64,000 bases of DNA from Plantactinospora mayteni (GTDB lineage: Bacteria > Actinomycetota > Actinomycetes > Mycobacteriales > Micromonosporaceae), in contig NZ_BONX01000004.1 in NCBI RefSeq assembly GCF_016862935.1, positions 368,580 to 432,579 on the forward strand, written 5' to 3'. The position numbers and the translations under genes were made by a program. The first letter of the stretch is position 1, and each line of letters begins with the position of its first letter. The notes below the pieces were generated by a model. The model had not been told where the DNA came from. It did no database searches and worked only from the letters and a program-made list of their open reading frames with translations. Of this stretch, positions 34,404 through 42,573 are shown piece after piece.

Positions 34404-35267
34404 ATGACGCTGACCGAGGTGGACTACCGAGCGCCCGGCGCGGGCCCAGAGTTCGACCGGTCGCTGCGCAGGACCGGATTTGCCGTCCTGCGAAATCCGC
34501 CGATCGACCCGACCCTCGTACCGACCATCTACCACGAATGGTTGGCCTTCCTCGACAGCGATGCCAAGTTGGCGTACGCGATGGATTCGGGCCGAGTGGA
34601 CGGATATCTGGCACCGCCGCCGCCCGGTCCCATCAACCGCGACCGCAAGGAGCTCTTCCACATCTACCGAGACGGTCGCTATCCGGCCGAGGTTTCCCCC
34701 GCCGGGATGCGCTATTTCCGGCAGGCCCACGAACTGGCGCGCACCCTGCTCGGCTGGCTCGACCTGCACGGCGACCCGCAGGTCACCAGGCGGTTCCCGA
34801 TGCCCACGGCGGGAATGATCGACGGTTCGGAGGCCACGGTGCTGCGCGTCCAGCGGTATCTGCCGCAGCCGGCTGGCACCCCGGGCGGAGTTCCCCGCGC
34901 GCTCGCGCACACCGACATCAACCTGGTGACGCTCCTGCCGACCCCCAGCCGGCCCGGTCTCCAGATCCTCGTCGACGACGAGTGGACGGACGTGTGCGCG
35001 GAACCGGGATCGTTGGTGGTTCAGGTGGGCGAGATGCTCGAGGCGGTCAGCGGTGGTGCCTATCCCGCCGCGCTCCACCAGGTCATGCCGGAGCCCTCCG
35101 GTGCGGGCGACTCGCGGATCTCGATGCCGCTCTTCGTCCATCCGGCCGACCACGTGCGGATCCTGCCGGATCGTACGGCGGGCCAGTTCCGGCACGACCG
35201 GCTCGCGGAACTGCGCGCCCAGAACTGGGTGGCGGTCGCCGGTGGATCCGCCGCGACCGCCGCCTGA
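34404..35267 (+). CDS. Fe(II)/2-oxoglutarate dioxygenase (IPNS-like)
   Basis: Non-haem iron oxygenase of 287 aa. The ATG has GGAGGG about six bases upstream; an open frame reaching back to 34230 has no better start. Iron ligands are visible as His169-x-Asp171 (AHTDIN) and His225 (AALHQV), with the 2OG-binding Arg238-x-Ser (DSRIS). The fold type is that of isopenicillin N synthase and plant-like 2OG oxygenases. It probably hydroxylates, desaturates or cyclises an amino acid or peptide intermediate. Copy 3 of the repeat element lies between this gene and the next. Confidence 0.9.
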   Translation: MTLTEVDYRAPGAGPEFDRSLRRTGFAVLRNPPIDPTLVPTIYHEWLAFLDSDAKLAYAMDSGRVDGYLAPPPPGPINRDRKELFHIYRDGRYPAEVSPAGMRYFRQAHELARTLLGWLDLHGDPQVTRRFPMPTAGMIDGSEATVLRVQRYLPQPAGTPGGVPRALAHTDINLVTLLPTPSRPGLQILVDDEWTDVCAEPGSLVVQVGEMLEAVSGGAYPAALHQVMPEPSGAGDSRISMPLFVHPADHVRILPDRTAGQFRHDRLAELRAQNWVAVAGGSAATAA

Positions 35268-35301
35268 GGCCGGGACGCGATCGCACCATGGAGCCGGCCG
35301 A

Positions 35302-36717
35302 GTGAGCCTCTCCCCACCTGAACCGCACGGCGCTCACGCAGCGCCGCTGACCTTGCGGCTCGCCGGACGGCAAGCGGAGGTGGAAAGGGGTTCCGGGACT
35401 GCCGGAAGCGGCACCTTTCCACTGTCCCGGTCGCAGGCACGGCTGTTCCTTGCCGAGCAGTTGCTACCGGGGGCCGCCGACAGCATGTTCATCCAGGCGT
35501 ACCGGCTTCGCGACCCGTTCGACGCGGACCGGATGGCGGCGGCCGTGCGGGCCGTCGTCGCGCGGCACACCGCTCTGCGTACCGTGCTGACGTGGGACGG
35601 GGACGAACCCGTGCAGCGGGTGCTGGCGGCCCGGGACGTCCGGTACGACATCGAGGTCAGACACGTCGCGGCCGTCGAGGATGGGCCCGAGGCGGTCGTC
35701 GATCGTCACCTTGCCGACCGCTGGCTCGTCGACCGGGCCTGCCGCGACTGGTGGGACACCCCGTTCGACCTGGCCCGGCCTCCGCTCCGCAGCCGCGTCC
35801 TCCGGCTGCCCGACGGTCGCCACCTGCTCTGCCTGTGCTTCCACCACATCGCCGCCGACGGGTGGTCGGGACGCCTGGTGGCGGCTGAGATCGGTCGCGC
35901 CTATCGCGGTGGCGAAGCCGCCCTGTCCGGGCAGGTACCGGGATACCTGGACTACGCCCGACACGAGCGGGCGCACCTTGCCGAGTGGGCCACCGCCGAC
36001 CTCGCCTTCTGGCGATCCGCGCTGGCGTCACCCGGTTCCAGGTTGCTGGCTCCGGATGACGTGACCAGCGAGGGAATCCGGTTGGACCACATGCGCCCGC
36101 TGGCCCGACCCGTCGCCGAATCCTTCCTGGGCCGGACGCGGCGCGCGCGCCTGGCGCTACTGCTCCACCTGGCGTCCCGGACGCTGGCGGAGGTCTTCGA
36201 CGAACCCGACCGACTCTGCCTCGGGACGATCGCCTCCGGCCGCCTCGATCCCCGCTTCCGGTTCACCGTCGGACCGTTCGTCAACCCGGTCGCGGTACCG
36301 ATCGAACCGGACCCGCCGGCCGCGAACGACCGAGGGGCGGCCGGGCTGGCCAACGTGACGGCGACCCTGGAACAGTGCCTGGCGCACTCCCGAACGCCGT
36401 TCGACGAGATCGTCCGGTTCGCTGGCGGCCCCGGGCTGGCCCCACCGTTCACGGTCATGGTGTCCCTGCACGACTGGACCAGCGCCTCGACGCGGTCGCA
36501 CGCGGTAGACGTGACCGCGATCCGGCCACCCGCGCCACGTACCTCGGCCAGCCTGATGCTGGAGGCCGTCGTCGAGCCCGACCGTACGGTGGCAGTGCGG
36601 GGGCGGTGGCGTGCCGGCGCGGTCGACGGCGACGTGGTCCGCGCGGTGGTCGAGCGGCTGACCACGAGTCTGGCGACCCGGTGCGCACCGGGTCGACCCG
36701 GGCGGACGACGGCGTAG
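35302..36717 (+). CDS. Free-standing condensation-domain protein
   Basis: Condensation protein of about 471 aa. The domain starts at FPLSRSQARLFLAEQ and has a complete HHIAADG active site, unlike the other two free C proteins. The best start is GTG 35302, with GGAG eight bases upstream; translation would then pass through copy 3 of the repeat element, which would code for the first 30 residues. A GTG at 35380 inside the element is an alternative. It should catalyse amide (or ester) formation between free carriers of this cluster, perhaps with the PCP at 42307. Confidence 0.9.
   Translation: MSLSPPEPHGAHAAPLTLRLAGRQAEVERGSGTAGSGTFPLSRSQARLFLAEQLLPGAADSMFIQAYRLRDPFDADRMAAAVRAVVARHTALRTVLTWDGDEPVQRVLAARDVRYDIEVRHVAAVEDGPEAVVDRHLADRWLVDRACRDWWDTPFDLARPPLRSRVLRLPDGRHLLCLCFHHIAADGWSGRLVAAEIGRAYRGGEAALSGQVPGYLDYARHERAHLAEWATADLAFWRSALASPGSRLLAPDDVTSEGIRLDHMRPLARPVAESFLGRTRRARLALLLHLASRTLAEVFDEPDRLCLGTIASGRLDPRFRFTVGPFVNPVAVPIEPDPPAANDRGAAGLANVTATLEQCLAHSRTPFDEIVRFAGGPGLAPPFTVMVSLHDWTSASTRSHAVDVTAIRPPAPRTSASLMLEAVVEPDRTVAVRGRWRAGAVDGDVVRAVVERLTTSLATRCAPGRPGRTTA
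35303..35394 (+). repeat. 92-bp inverted-repeat element, copy 3 (diverged, in frame)
   Basis: TGAGCCTCTCCCCACCT at 35303-35319 and AGGTGGAAAGGGGTTCC at 35378-35394. The arms are more diverged than in other copies. The spacing is exactly that of copy 1. The sequence is open in the frame of the condensation protein and seems to supply its N-terminus. Confidence 0.85.
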
Positions 36718-36750
36718 GCAAACCCGCACACGGGTCACCGGAGGCGATCG

Positions 36751-37293
36751 ATGCAGCCATCTCCAGCGGAGAGTCAACCCGCCATGCCCGTTTCCGTCCT
36801 GCTGCGCGTGACCCCCGAGCAGGAACTCGATGCGATGGTGCGCGCCGAGGCCCGATCCGACACACGGCGCTGGCTCGGTGACGTGTCGGTCGGTTGGCAC
36901 CGTGCGCAGCTTGCCTCGCCGGACACCGAACACCTCTCCATCGTCCGCGAGGAGACGACGGTGGGCTTCGTGGTCCTTGCCGGGCTGACCAGCCCGCATC
37001 GGAGCATCGAACTCCGCCGGGTCATGGTCTTTCACCGCGTCCGTAACCGCGGGGTGGGCCGATCCGCGATGGTCGCCCTCCTCGACCGGGCGTTCGGGGT
37101 GCACGGCGCGCACCGGGTCTGGCTCGACGTGAAGCCGCACAACAGCACCGCGTTGCGCCTCTACCGGTCCGTCGGTCTGGTGGTGGAGGGAGAGTTGCGG
37201 GAGGCCATGGCGGAGCCGGAGGGCGGGTTCACCTCACTGATCGTCATGGGAATACTCGACAGGGAATGGGCAGCACGGAGAAAGATGTATTGA
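36751..37293 (+). CDS. GNAT-family N-acetyltransferase
   Basis: Acetyltransferase of 180 aa with the acetyl-CoA loop in VRNRGVGRSAMVALL and the late motif HNSTALRLYRSVGLVVEG. The ATG at 36751 is used; ATG 36784 is a possible alternative. GNAT enzymes acetylate amines using acetyl-CoA. In antibiotic clusters they serve either to tailor the product or to protect the producer. It lies 33 bases after the condensation gene and 39 bases before the desaturase. Confidence 0.88.
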   Translation: MQPSPAESQPAMPVSVLLRVTPEQELDAMVRAEARSDTRRWLGDVSVGWHRAQLASPDTEHLSIVREETTVGFVVLAGLTSPHRSIELRRVMVFHRVRNRGVGRSAMVALLDRAFGVHGAHRVWLDVKPHNSTALRLYRSVGLVVEGELREAMAEPEGGFTSLIVMGILDREWAARRKMY

Positions 37294-37297
37294 ACAC

Positions 37298-37326
37298 TTT
37301 GGCCCCACCACGCCTGAGGTTATGGT
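37298..37326 (+). promoter_or_regulatory. Possible leaderless promoter of the desaturase operon
   Basis: TTTGGC (37298-37303), 17 bases, TATGGT (37321-37326). The predicted transcript start, seven bases past the -10, is the ATG at 37333, which has no ribosome-binding site. The layout is the same as for the acyl ligase promoter at 30637. Confidence 0.45.
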
Positions 37327-37332
37327 GCCGCA

Positions 37333-38241
37333 ATGGAGAGTGAGCTGAAGCGTACGTACGCGAGGCGGTCCGCTACCCGGCTGGCAGTAACCCTCACCGC
37401 CACCCTGAGTCCGGTCGCCATCGGGCTGCTCCGTCCTGATCTACTCGCGTCGGTCTTGATTGCCCCGCTCCTCGCCCTTCAGGTCATCGGATTGACCGGG
37501 GTGTCGAACGCGGCTCACGAAAGCGTGCACGGTCACCTTTTCCACCGAGTCGGTGTGGACCGTTTCTGGGGCCGATTCCTGCACGGACTCCTGCTACTCA
37601 ACCACGATGTTCACCGCCGCTACCACTTGACTCACCACGCATTCCTCGGCACCGGTGCCGATACCGAAGAGGTGTTCGACTTCGACGACCTCACGTCCCG
37701 TGAGGGGTACGTCCGGCGAGTCGTCCGCTGGTCACTGCCGCCGAGCCCGCTGCACCTGCTCAACTGGAAAGAGGGCGTCGTCGCCGTCGCGGGCCGTCCT
37801 GGGAGTCTCGGAAAGCCGATCAGGTCGAATCGGGCCGCCGCCGGGTTTGTCATGCCCGCGCTCGTTATCGCGGCGCTCGTCACCTGGACCATGCTCGATC
37901 CGGTCTCGGCGATCCTGGCCGGCTTCCTGCCACTGCTGGTGCTCTTCCCGTTGTACACCTACCTGACAGCGCTGCCCGAGCACTTCGGTCTGCCCCCGAG
38001 TCCTGACGGAATACCCGACACTCGCAATGTGCGTACCTGGCCGGTGTTGCAGTACCTGTTGTGGAACTTCAACCTCCATGCGGTACATCACGCGTACCCG
38101 AACCTGCATTTCAGCCTCCTGCCAGCCAGTCTCGACAAGGTGGAGGCCCCTACCGCCGACGGCTACCTGCGCTTCCACACCGACGTGATCCGGGCGATCG
38201 GGAGCCCGGCCCCCGTCCCCGAAGTCCTTGGTGTTCGGTAG
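37333..38241 (+). CDS. Membrane-bound fatty-acid desaturase family protein
   Basis: Integral membrane di-iron enzyme of 302 aa with hydrophobic segments near residues 20-55 and 175-215. The three His boxes are present: HESVH, HRRYHLTHH and HAVHH. The family introduces double bonds or hydroxyls into acyl chains. In this cluster the substrate could be the lipid or polyketide tail or an amino acid held on a carrier. The stop overlaps the GTG of the next gene by one base (TAGTG), so it is translationally linked with the PLP fusion enzyme. Confidence 0.9.
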   Translation: MESELKRTYARRSATRLAVTLTATLSPVAIGLLRPDLLASVLIAPLLALQVIGLTGVSNAAHESVHGHLFHRVGVDRFWGRFLHGLLLLNHDVHRRYHLTHHAFLGTGADTEEVFDFDDLTSREGYVRRVVRWSLPPSPLHLLNWKEGVVAVAGRPGSLGKPIRSNRAAAGFVMPALVIAALVTWTMLDPVSAILAGFLPLLVLFPLYTYLTALPEHFGLPPSPDGIPDTRNVRTWPVLQYLLWNFNLHAVHHAYPNLHFSLLPASLDKVEAPTADGYLRFHTDVIRAIGSPAPVPEVLGVR

Positions 38242-40772
38242 TGGCAGCCATCGACCCCGTCGTAGAACTCCTCCCCGACGCGCTGGCGCTCGTCGGCGCC
38301 CGGTTGAGTCGCACCGAGGTACGCGACCTGGACTGGTTGGGCCCGTTCGCCAACCGGTCTGTTACGGCAAAGCTGGAGAACCACCAGGTGACAGGCTCGT
38401 TCAAGGTCCGCGGAGCGCTCTTCGCGATGTCCCGGCTGCCTCGGGATCGCGCTCTGGTGGCACCGTCGGCCGGCAACCACGGACTCGCGGTGGCCTGGGC
38501 CGCGGCCCAGCTCGGGATGACGGCGGACATCGTACTGCCGGAGAACGCCAGCCCACTCAAGCGGGAACGGATCCTGCGACTGGGCTCCGGTGTCGTGGAA
38601 GCGGGGTCCACGGTCGAAGCGGCGGAGGCCGAGGCGCGACGGATCGCCGAGGAAAGCGACCGGACCTATCTCGCGCCCTTCGACGACCCGGCTGTGATGG
38701 CAGGACAGGCGACGGCCGTCGTGGAGTTGCTGGAGCAGCGTCCGGGGCTGTGCTCCCTGCTGATCCCGGTCGGCGGCGGCGGGCTGCTCGCTGGCGCGGT
38801 CGCCGCCCGCGCGTATCTCGGCCTCGACGCGCTGGCCATCGTCGCCTGCGAACCAGAGGCGTTCGCCTCGCTGGCCGCCAACGTGACGGCGGGGCGGCCG
38901 GTGCGGCTTGGCCGGCGCCCCACCTTCGCCGACGGTCTGGCGACCAACATCGGCGCCGGGTCACGGACGGTCGAGATCGCGGTCGAGGCCCGCAACCTCA
39001 CCTTCTGCGCGCTGAGCGAGGAGGAGATCGCGGCCGGATGCAGCGCCCTGTTCAACCGGGAGTCCCTGCTGGCGGAGGGCGCCGGGGCCGTCGGGGTGGC
39101 CGCCGCGTTGCGCGCTGAGGAGCTGGGATTGGGCGAGGGCCCGATCGGGACCCTGGTCTGCGGCGGTAACGTCCACCACACCACCTTCTGGCAGATGACC
39201 GCCGTCGACCTGTCAGACCAGCGACTCGCCGCGCTCGCCGACACGATGGGACGCACCGTGGACGCGGAGCCGTCGCGGCGGTCGTACGCGCTGCCGCCGG
39301 TGCGTACCGACTGGGGGTCGTGGGAGACACCGGACGTCGAAGGCAACCAGCTCGACCTCACCCGTCACCTGCTCGACGAGGTCACGAAGTACACCGTCAC
39401 GACCGCCTCGATGCTCGACGACCTGGAGGTACTGGCGCGGGACCACGCGCTGCCCCTGGAGGAGCCGACGCTGGGCCTGGTGCGTGCGGTCAACGCACAG
39501 GTCCGGTCGGAGTCCGGGCAGCCCTGCCCCGACACGATGGCGACCGGCGAGCAGCGGGTACGGGCGCTGAGCCAGCTCGCGGTGGCGGCCCGCCTGGCGT
39601 TCGAGTGGCGCTCCCCCGGCTACGACCAGTCGGCCGCGCTGTCCGCCCTCGACCTCGGGGCCCTCGGCTCGCCAGGAGTGAACTACGCCCGATACGAGCA
39701 GCCCGGCGTCGCGCGGATCGAGCGGCAGATTCTCGGGTTGTGCGGGCTCGACCCGAGCACGCACACCGTCCTGCTCACCAGTTCGGGCATGGCTGCCTTC
39801 GCGCTGCTGTGCGGCACCCTTTTCGGTCACTCCGGCGTCCGGTCCGTGCTCACCGCGCCCTACCTCTATTTCGAGGGCGAAGAGATGCTGTCGTCGTGGC
39901 TGGGCCGACGCGCGGTCGTCGCCGGGTCCTACGACGCCGCGGCCATCGCCGAGCAGGCCCTGGCCACCGGATCGGATGCCGTCTTCGCCGACCCGCTGGG
40001 AAACCACGCCGAGCAGCGGATGGTCGACGTCGAACTGCTGGCCGAGCTGCTCTCCCGGCGGGACGACCCGCCGTGGCTCGTCGTCGACGGGACGATGCTG
40101 CCGGCGGCCACGGCGAGGGCACTGACCGCGATGTTGCCGGACCACGCGGCGTACTACGAGAGCTGCTCGAAGTATCTACAGCTCGGTCTGGACATGGCGA
40201 TGGCGGGCATGGTCGTGGTACCCCGGGCGCTGGAGGCCAGGGCGCGGCGGGCGCGGCGCAACCTCGGCCTCGGCCTCGACCGGTACGCCGCGGAGTTGTT
40301 CCCGCGTTTCAGCCCGGAGCAGTTCGAGCGCCGGCTGCGCGGGGCGGAACAGTCCGCCCTGCGGGTGGCGCGGGGCCTCCAGAGCGGGCTGCCGGCAGAC
40401 CGGTTCACAGTCCGGTTCCCCGGTCTTCCGGAGCATCCGGACCACGCGCTGGCTCGGCGGGTCGGCCGGACCGGCTCGAACGTGACGGTCATGCCGTTGG
40501 TCGAGCGCGCCTCGCGCGACCAGCTCGAACCCGTGGTCGACGAGGTGCTCCGCAAGGCCCGATCGATCGGGTTGCCGCTGGTCAAAGGCGTCTCGTTCGG
40601 ATTCCTGACGTCTCGGCTCTCGGCGGCTTCCGCGATGGCCGAGGGAACACCACCCTTTCTCAGACTCGCCGTCGGTCCGTGCACTCCGGATGCCGCGGAT
40701 CTCCTCGCCAAAACGGTCCTGAGCGTGCTGGCCTCGGTCTGGCGGACCGAGCCGGAGTTGGATGTCCGATGA
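38241..40772 (+). CDS. Two-domain PLP fusion: threonine-dehydratase-like + Cys/Met-metabolism-like
   Basis: Protein of 843 aa joining two different PLP enzyme folds. Residues about 1-330 are fold type II, like threonine/serine dehydratase: SFKVRGA with PLP Lys 55, SAGNHG, and the phosphate loop GGGGLLAG. Residues about 480-843 are fold type I, like cystathionine synthases/lyases: SSGMAAFALL, and ESCSKY with Lys 644. Both catalytic lysines are present, so both halves may be active. A plausible role is making an unusual amino acid by elimination in one domain and replacement or decarboxylation in the other; this is inference. GTG start in a TAGTG overlap and ATGA overlap with the A-domain gene: it probably feeds the adenylation protein directly. 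Confidence 0.88.
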   Translation: MAAIDPVVELLPDALALVGARLSRTEVRDLDWLGPFANRSVTAKLENHQVTGSFKVRGALFAMSRLPRDRALVAPSAGNHGLAVAWAAAQLGMTADIVLPENASPLKRERILRLGSGVVEAGSTVEAAEAEARRIAEESDRTYLAPFDDPAVMAGQATAVVELLEQRPGLCSLLIPVGGGGLLAGAVAARAYLGLDALAIVACEPEAFASLAANVTAGRPVRLGRRPTFADGLATNIGAGSRTVEIAVEARNLTFCALSEEEIAAGCSALFNRESLLAEGAGAVGVAAALRAEELGLGEGPIGTLVCGGNVHHTTFWQMTAVDLSDQRLAALADTMGRTVDAEPSRRSYALPPVRTDWGSWETPDVEGNQLDLTRHLLDEVTKYTVTTASMLDDLEVLARDHALPLEEPTLGLVRAVNAQVRSESGQPCPDTMATGEQRVRALSQLAVAARLAFEWRSPGYDQSAALSALDLGALGSPGVNYARYEQPGVARIERQILGLCGLDPSTHTVLLTSSGMAAFALLCGTLFGHSGVRSVLTAPYLYFEGEEMLSSWLGRRAVVAGSYDAAAIAEQALATGSDAVFADPLGNHAEQRMVDVELLAELLSRRDDPPWLVVDGTMLPAATARALTAMLPDHAAYYESCSKYLQLGLDMAMAGMVVVPRALEARARRARRNLGLGLDRYAAELFPRFSPEQFERRLRGAEQSALRVARGLQSGLPADRFTVRFPGLPEHPDHALARRVGRTGSNVTVMPLVERASRDQLEPVVDEVLRKARSIGLPLVKGVSFGFLTSRLSAASAMAEGTPPFLRLAVGPCTPDAADLLAKTVLSVLASVWRTEPELDVR

Positions 40773-42310
40773 GGATCGAATGTCTCGTGGCGTCTCACGT
40801 GCGCCAGCGCCCGGAGGCTGTCGCGGTCCGGGACCAGCAGGGTCGCGCACTGTCGTACGCCGAGCTGTGGCGGCGTTCGGGCCGCCTCGCGGCGGCCCTG
40901 AACCGTCGCGGAATCGGCCGCGGCGACATCGTGGTCATCGCCCTGGACCGCAGCCTGGAGCTGGTCGAGGCCGTCCTGGGTGCGGCACGCAGCGGGGCGG
41001 CGTACGTACTGCTGGACCCGGTGTCGCCACCACTGCGCAACGCGCACATCGTGGCCGACGTGCGGGCGGCAGCCATCGTGGAGACCGCGGCGCCGGCCCC
41101 GTGGCGGCCGGCGAGCGACGTGCCAAGGATCGTGCTGCCACTGGACGGGGACGACGATCCCGACGGCGACGATGCCGGATCTTTCGATGCGGCGGACCTT
41201 GCGGTCGGGGACGACGACCTGCTGTACGTGGCCTACACCTCCGGTTCGACCGGTCGGCCGAAGGGGGTGATGGCGAGCCATCGCGCCGTCACGCACTTCG
41301 TCGCCGACACCGCGCTGGTCGAGTTGACCCCGAGCGACACGGTGGCCTCGCTCGCCAGCCCAGCCTCCGACGCGACAACCTTCGAACTGTGGAAGCCGCT
41401 GGCCTCCGGTTCGACGATCGTCGTACTCCCGGCCATCGCCGAGCTGACGGTCGAGGACTGGGCGCCGCTGATCGAGCGCTCGGGCCTCTCGGTCATGTTC
41501 GTCATGCCCGGCCTGCTCGAACTGGTCGCCCGGGAGCAGCCGGCGGCGTTCGCCGGGCTCGATACGCTGGTGTTCGGTGGCGAGGCGCTCGACCCCGGTA
41601 CGGCGAGGCGGGTGTGCGAGGCGGGGAAGCCACGCCGCCTCGTGCTGGGCTACGGGCCGACCGAGACGACCGTCTTCGCGACGTCCTTCGACTGCACCGC
41701 CGAGTCGATCGCCCGCCGGGACCGGATTCCGTTGGGCACCGCGCTCGACGGCTACGACCTCGCCGTGCTCGACCCGGGACTCCGCGCCGTGCCGTCCGGG
41801 GAGACCGGCGAGCTGTGCATCGGCGGAAGGGGCGTCGCGGACGGCTATCTCGCCCAGCCCCACGTCTCGGCGGAGCGGTTCGTCGACCACCCCGAGTTCG
41901 GCCGGATCTACCGGAGCGGAGACCTCGTCCGGCGCCTGCCGAGCGGTGATCTGGAGTTCGTCGGCCGGCTGGACCGCCAGGTCAAGATCCGCGGCTACCG
42001 GGTGGAACTGGAAGAGGTCGAACGATCGGTCCTGGCCAGCGGACTGGTGATCTCCGCGGCCGTCGAACGAATCGAGAGCCCGGCCGCCGCGTACCTCGCC
42101 TGCTATTTCGTGCCGCTTCCGGGTGCGGCGCCGGAGAACCCGGCCGTGGCGCTCGCCGCGGCGGTCGCCACCCGGTTGCCCGGTTACATGATCCCGGCGC
42201 GCTGGATCCCGTTGCCGCAGATGCCCAGGAACGGTATCGGCAAGATCGATCGGGCGGCGCTGCGCGGCCTGCCGTCGGCTGATCGCGCTGCGGCGGAGCC
42301 GAGGCCGTGA
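40769..42310 (+). CDS. Free-standing NRPS adenylation protein
   Basis: Single adenylation domain of 513 aa: YTSGSTGRPKG, SDATTFELW, GYGPTETTVFA, GRLDRQVKIRGYRVE and GIGKIDR. The readable specificity residues are D-A-F-F-V-G-G-V-F. This is closest in character to the published Val (DAFWIGGTFK) and Ile (DAFFLGVTFK) signatures but identical to neither, so a branched aliphatic or related non-protein amino acid is a cautious guess. It starts in an ATGA overlap with the PLP fusion and ends in a GTGA overlap with a PCP, giving a make-activate-load series. Confidence 0.92.
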   Translation: MRIECLVASHVRQRPEAVAVRDQQGRALSYAELWRRSGRLAAALNRRGIGRGDIVVIALDRSLELVEAVLGAARSGAAYVLLDPVSPPLRNAHIVADVRAAAIVETAAPAPWRPASDVPRIVLPLDGDDDPDGDDAGSFDAADLAVGDDDLLYVAYTSGSTGRPKGVMASHRAVTHFVADTALVELTPSDTVASLASPASDATTFELWKPLASGSTIVVLPAIAELTVEDWAPLIERSGLSVMFVMPGLLELVAREQPAAFAGLDTLVFGGEALDPGTARRVCEAGKPRRLVLGYGPTETTVFATSFDCTAESIARRDRIPLGTALDGYDLAVLDPGLRAVPSGETGELCIGGRGVADGYLAQPHVSAERFVDHPEFGRIYRSGDLVRRLPSGDLEFVGRLDRQVKIRGYRVELEEVERSVLASGLVISAAVERIESPAAAYLACYFVPLPGAAPENPAVALAAAVATRLPGYMIPARWIPLPQMPRNGIGKIDRAALRGLPSADRAAAEPRP

Positions 42311-42573
42311 GCGTCGTCGGCGGCCCTGCGGACGGGACGGCCCTCGCCGCGGTGGTCACCCTCGTCCGGGACCTGCTGAAGGACCCGGAGATCAGGCCGG
42401 AGGACGACTTCTTCGCGGTGGGCGGTCACTCCCTGCTCATCGTACGGATAATCCGCAGACTTCAGATCGAGCACGGGTTGGTGCTGGACGCGCGCGCCTT
42501 CGCGGTCAACGCACAACTCGCGGCGCTGGCCGAGGCGTGCCGCGCCGTGCCGTCCGAGGACGTGCTGCGGTGA
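42307..42573 (+). CDS. Free-standing peptidyl carrier protein
   Basis: PCP of 88 aa with the site DDFFAVGGHSLLIVRII. GTG start within the A-domain stop (GTGA), and its own stop overlaps the GTG of the amidohydrolase. It is almost certainly loaded by the adenylation protein encoded just before it. Confidence 0.93.
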   Translation: MSVVGGPADGTALAAVVTLVRDLLKDPEIRPEDDFFAVGGHSLLIVRIIRRLQIEHGLVLDARAFAVNAQLAALAEACRAVPSEDVLR

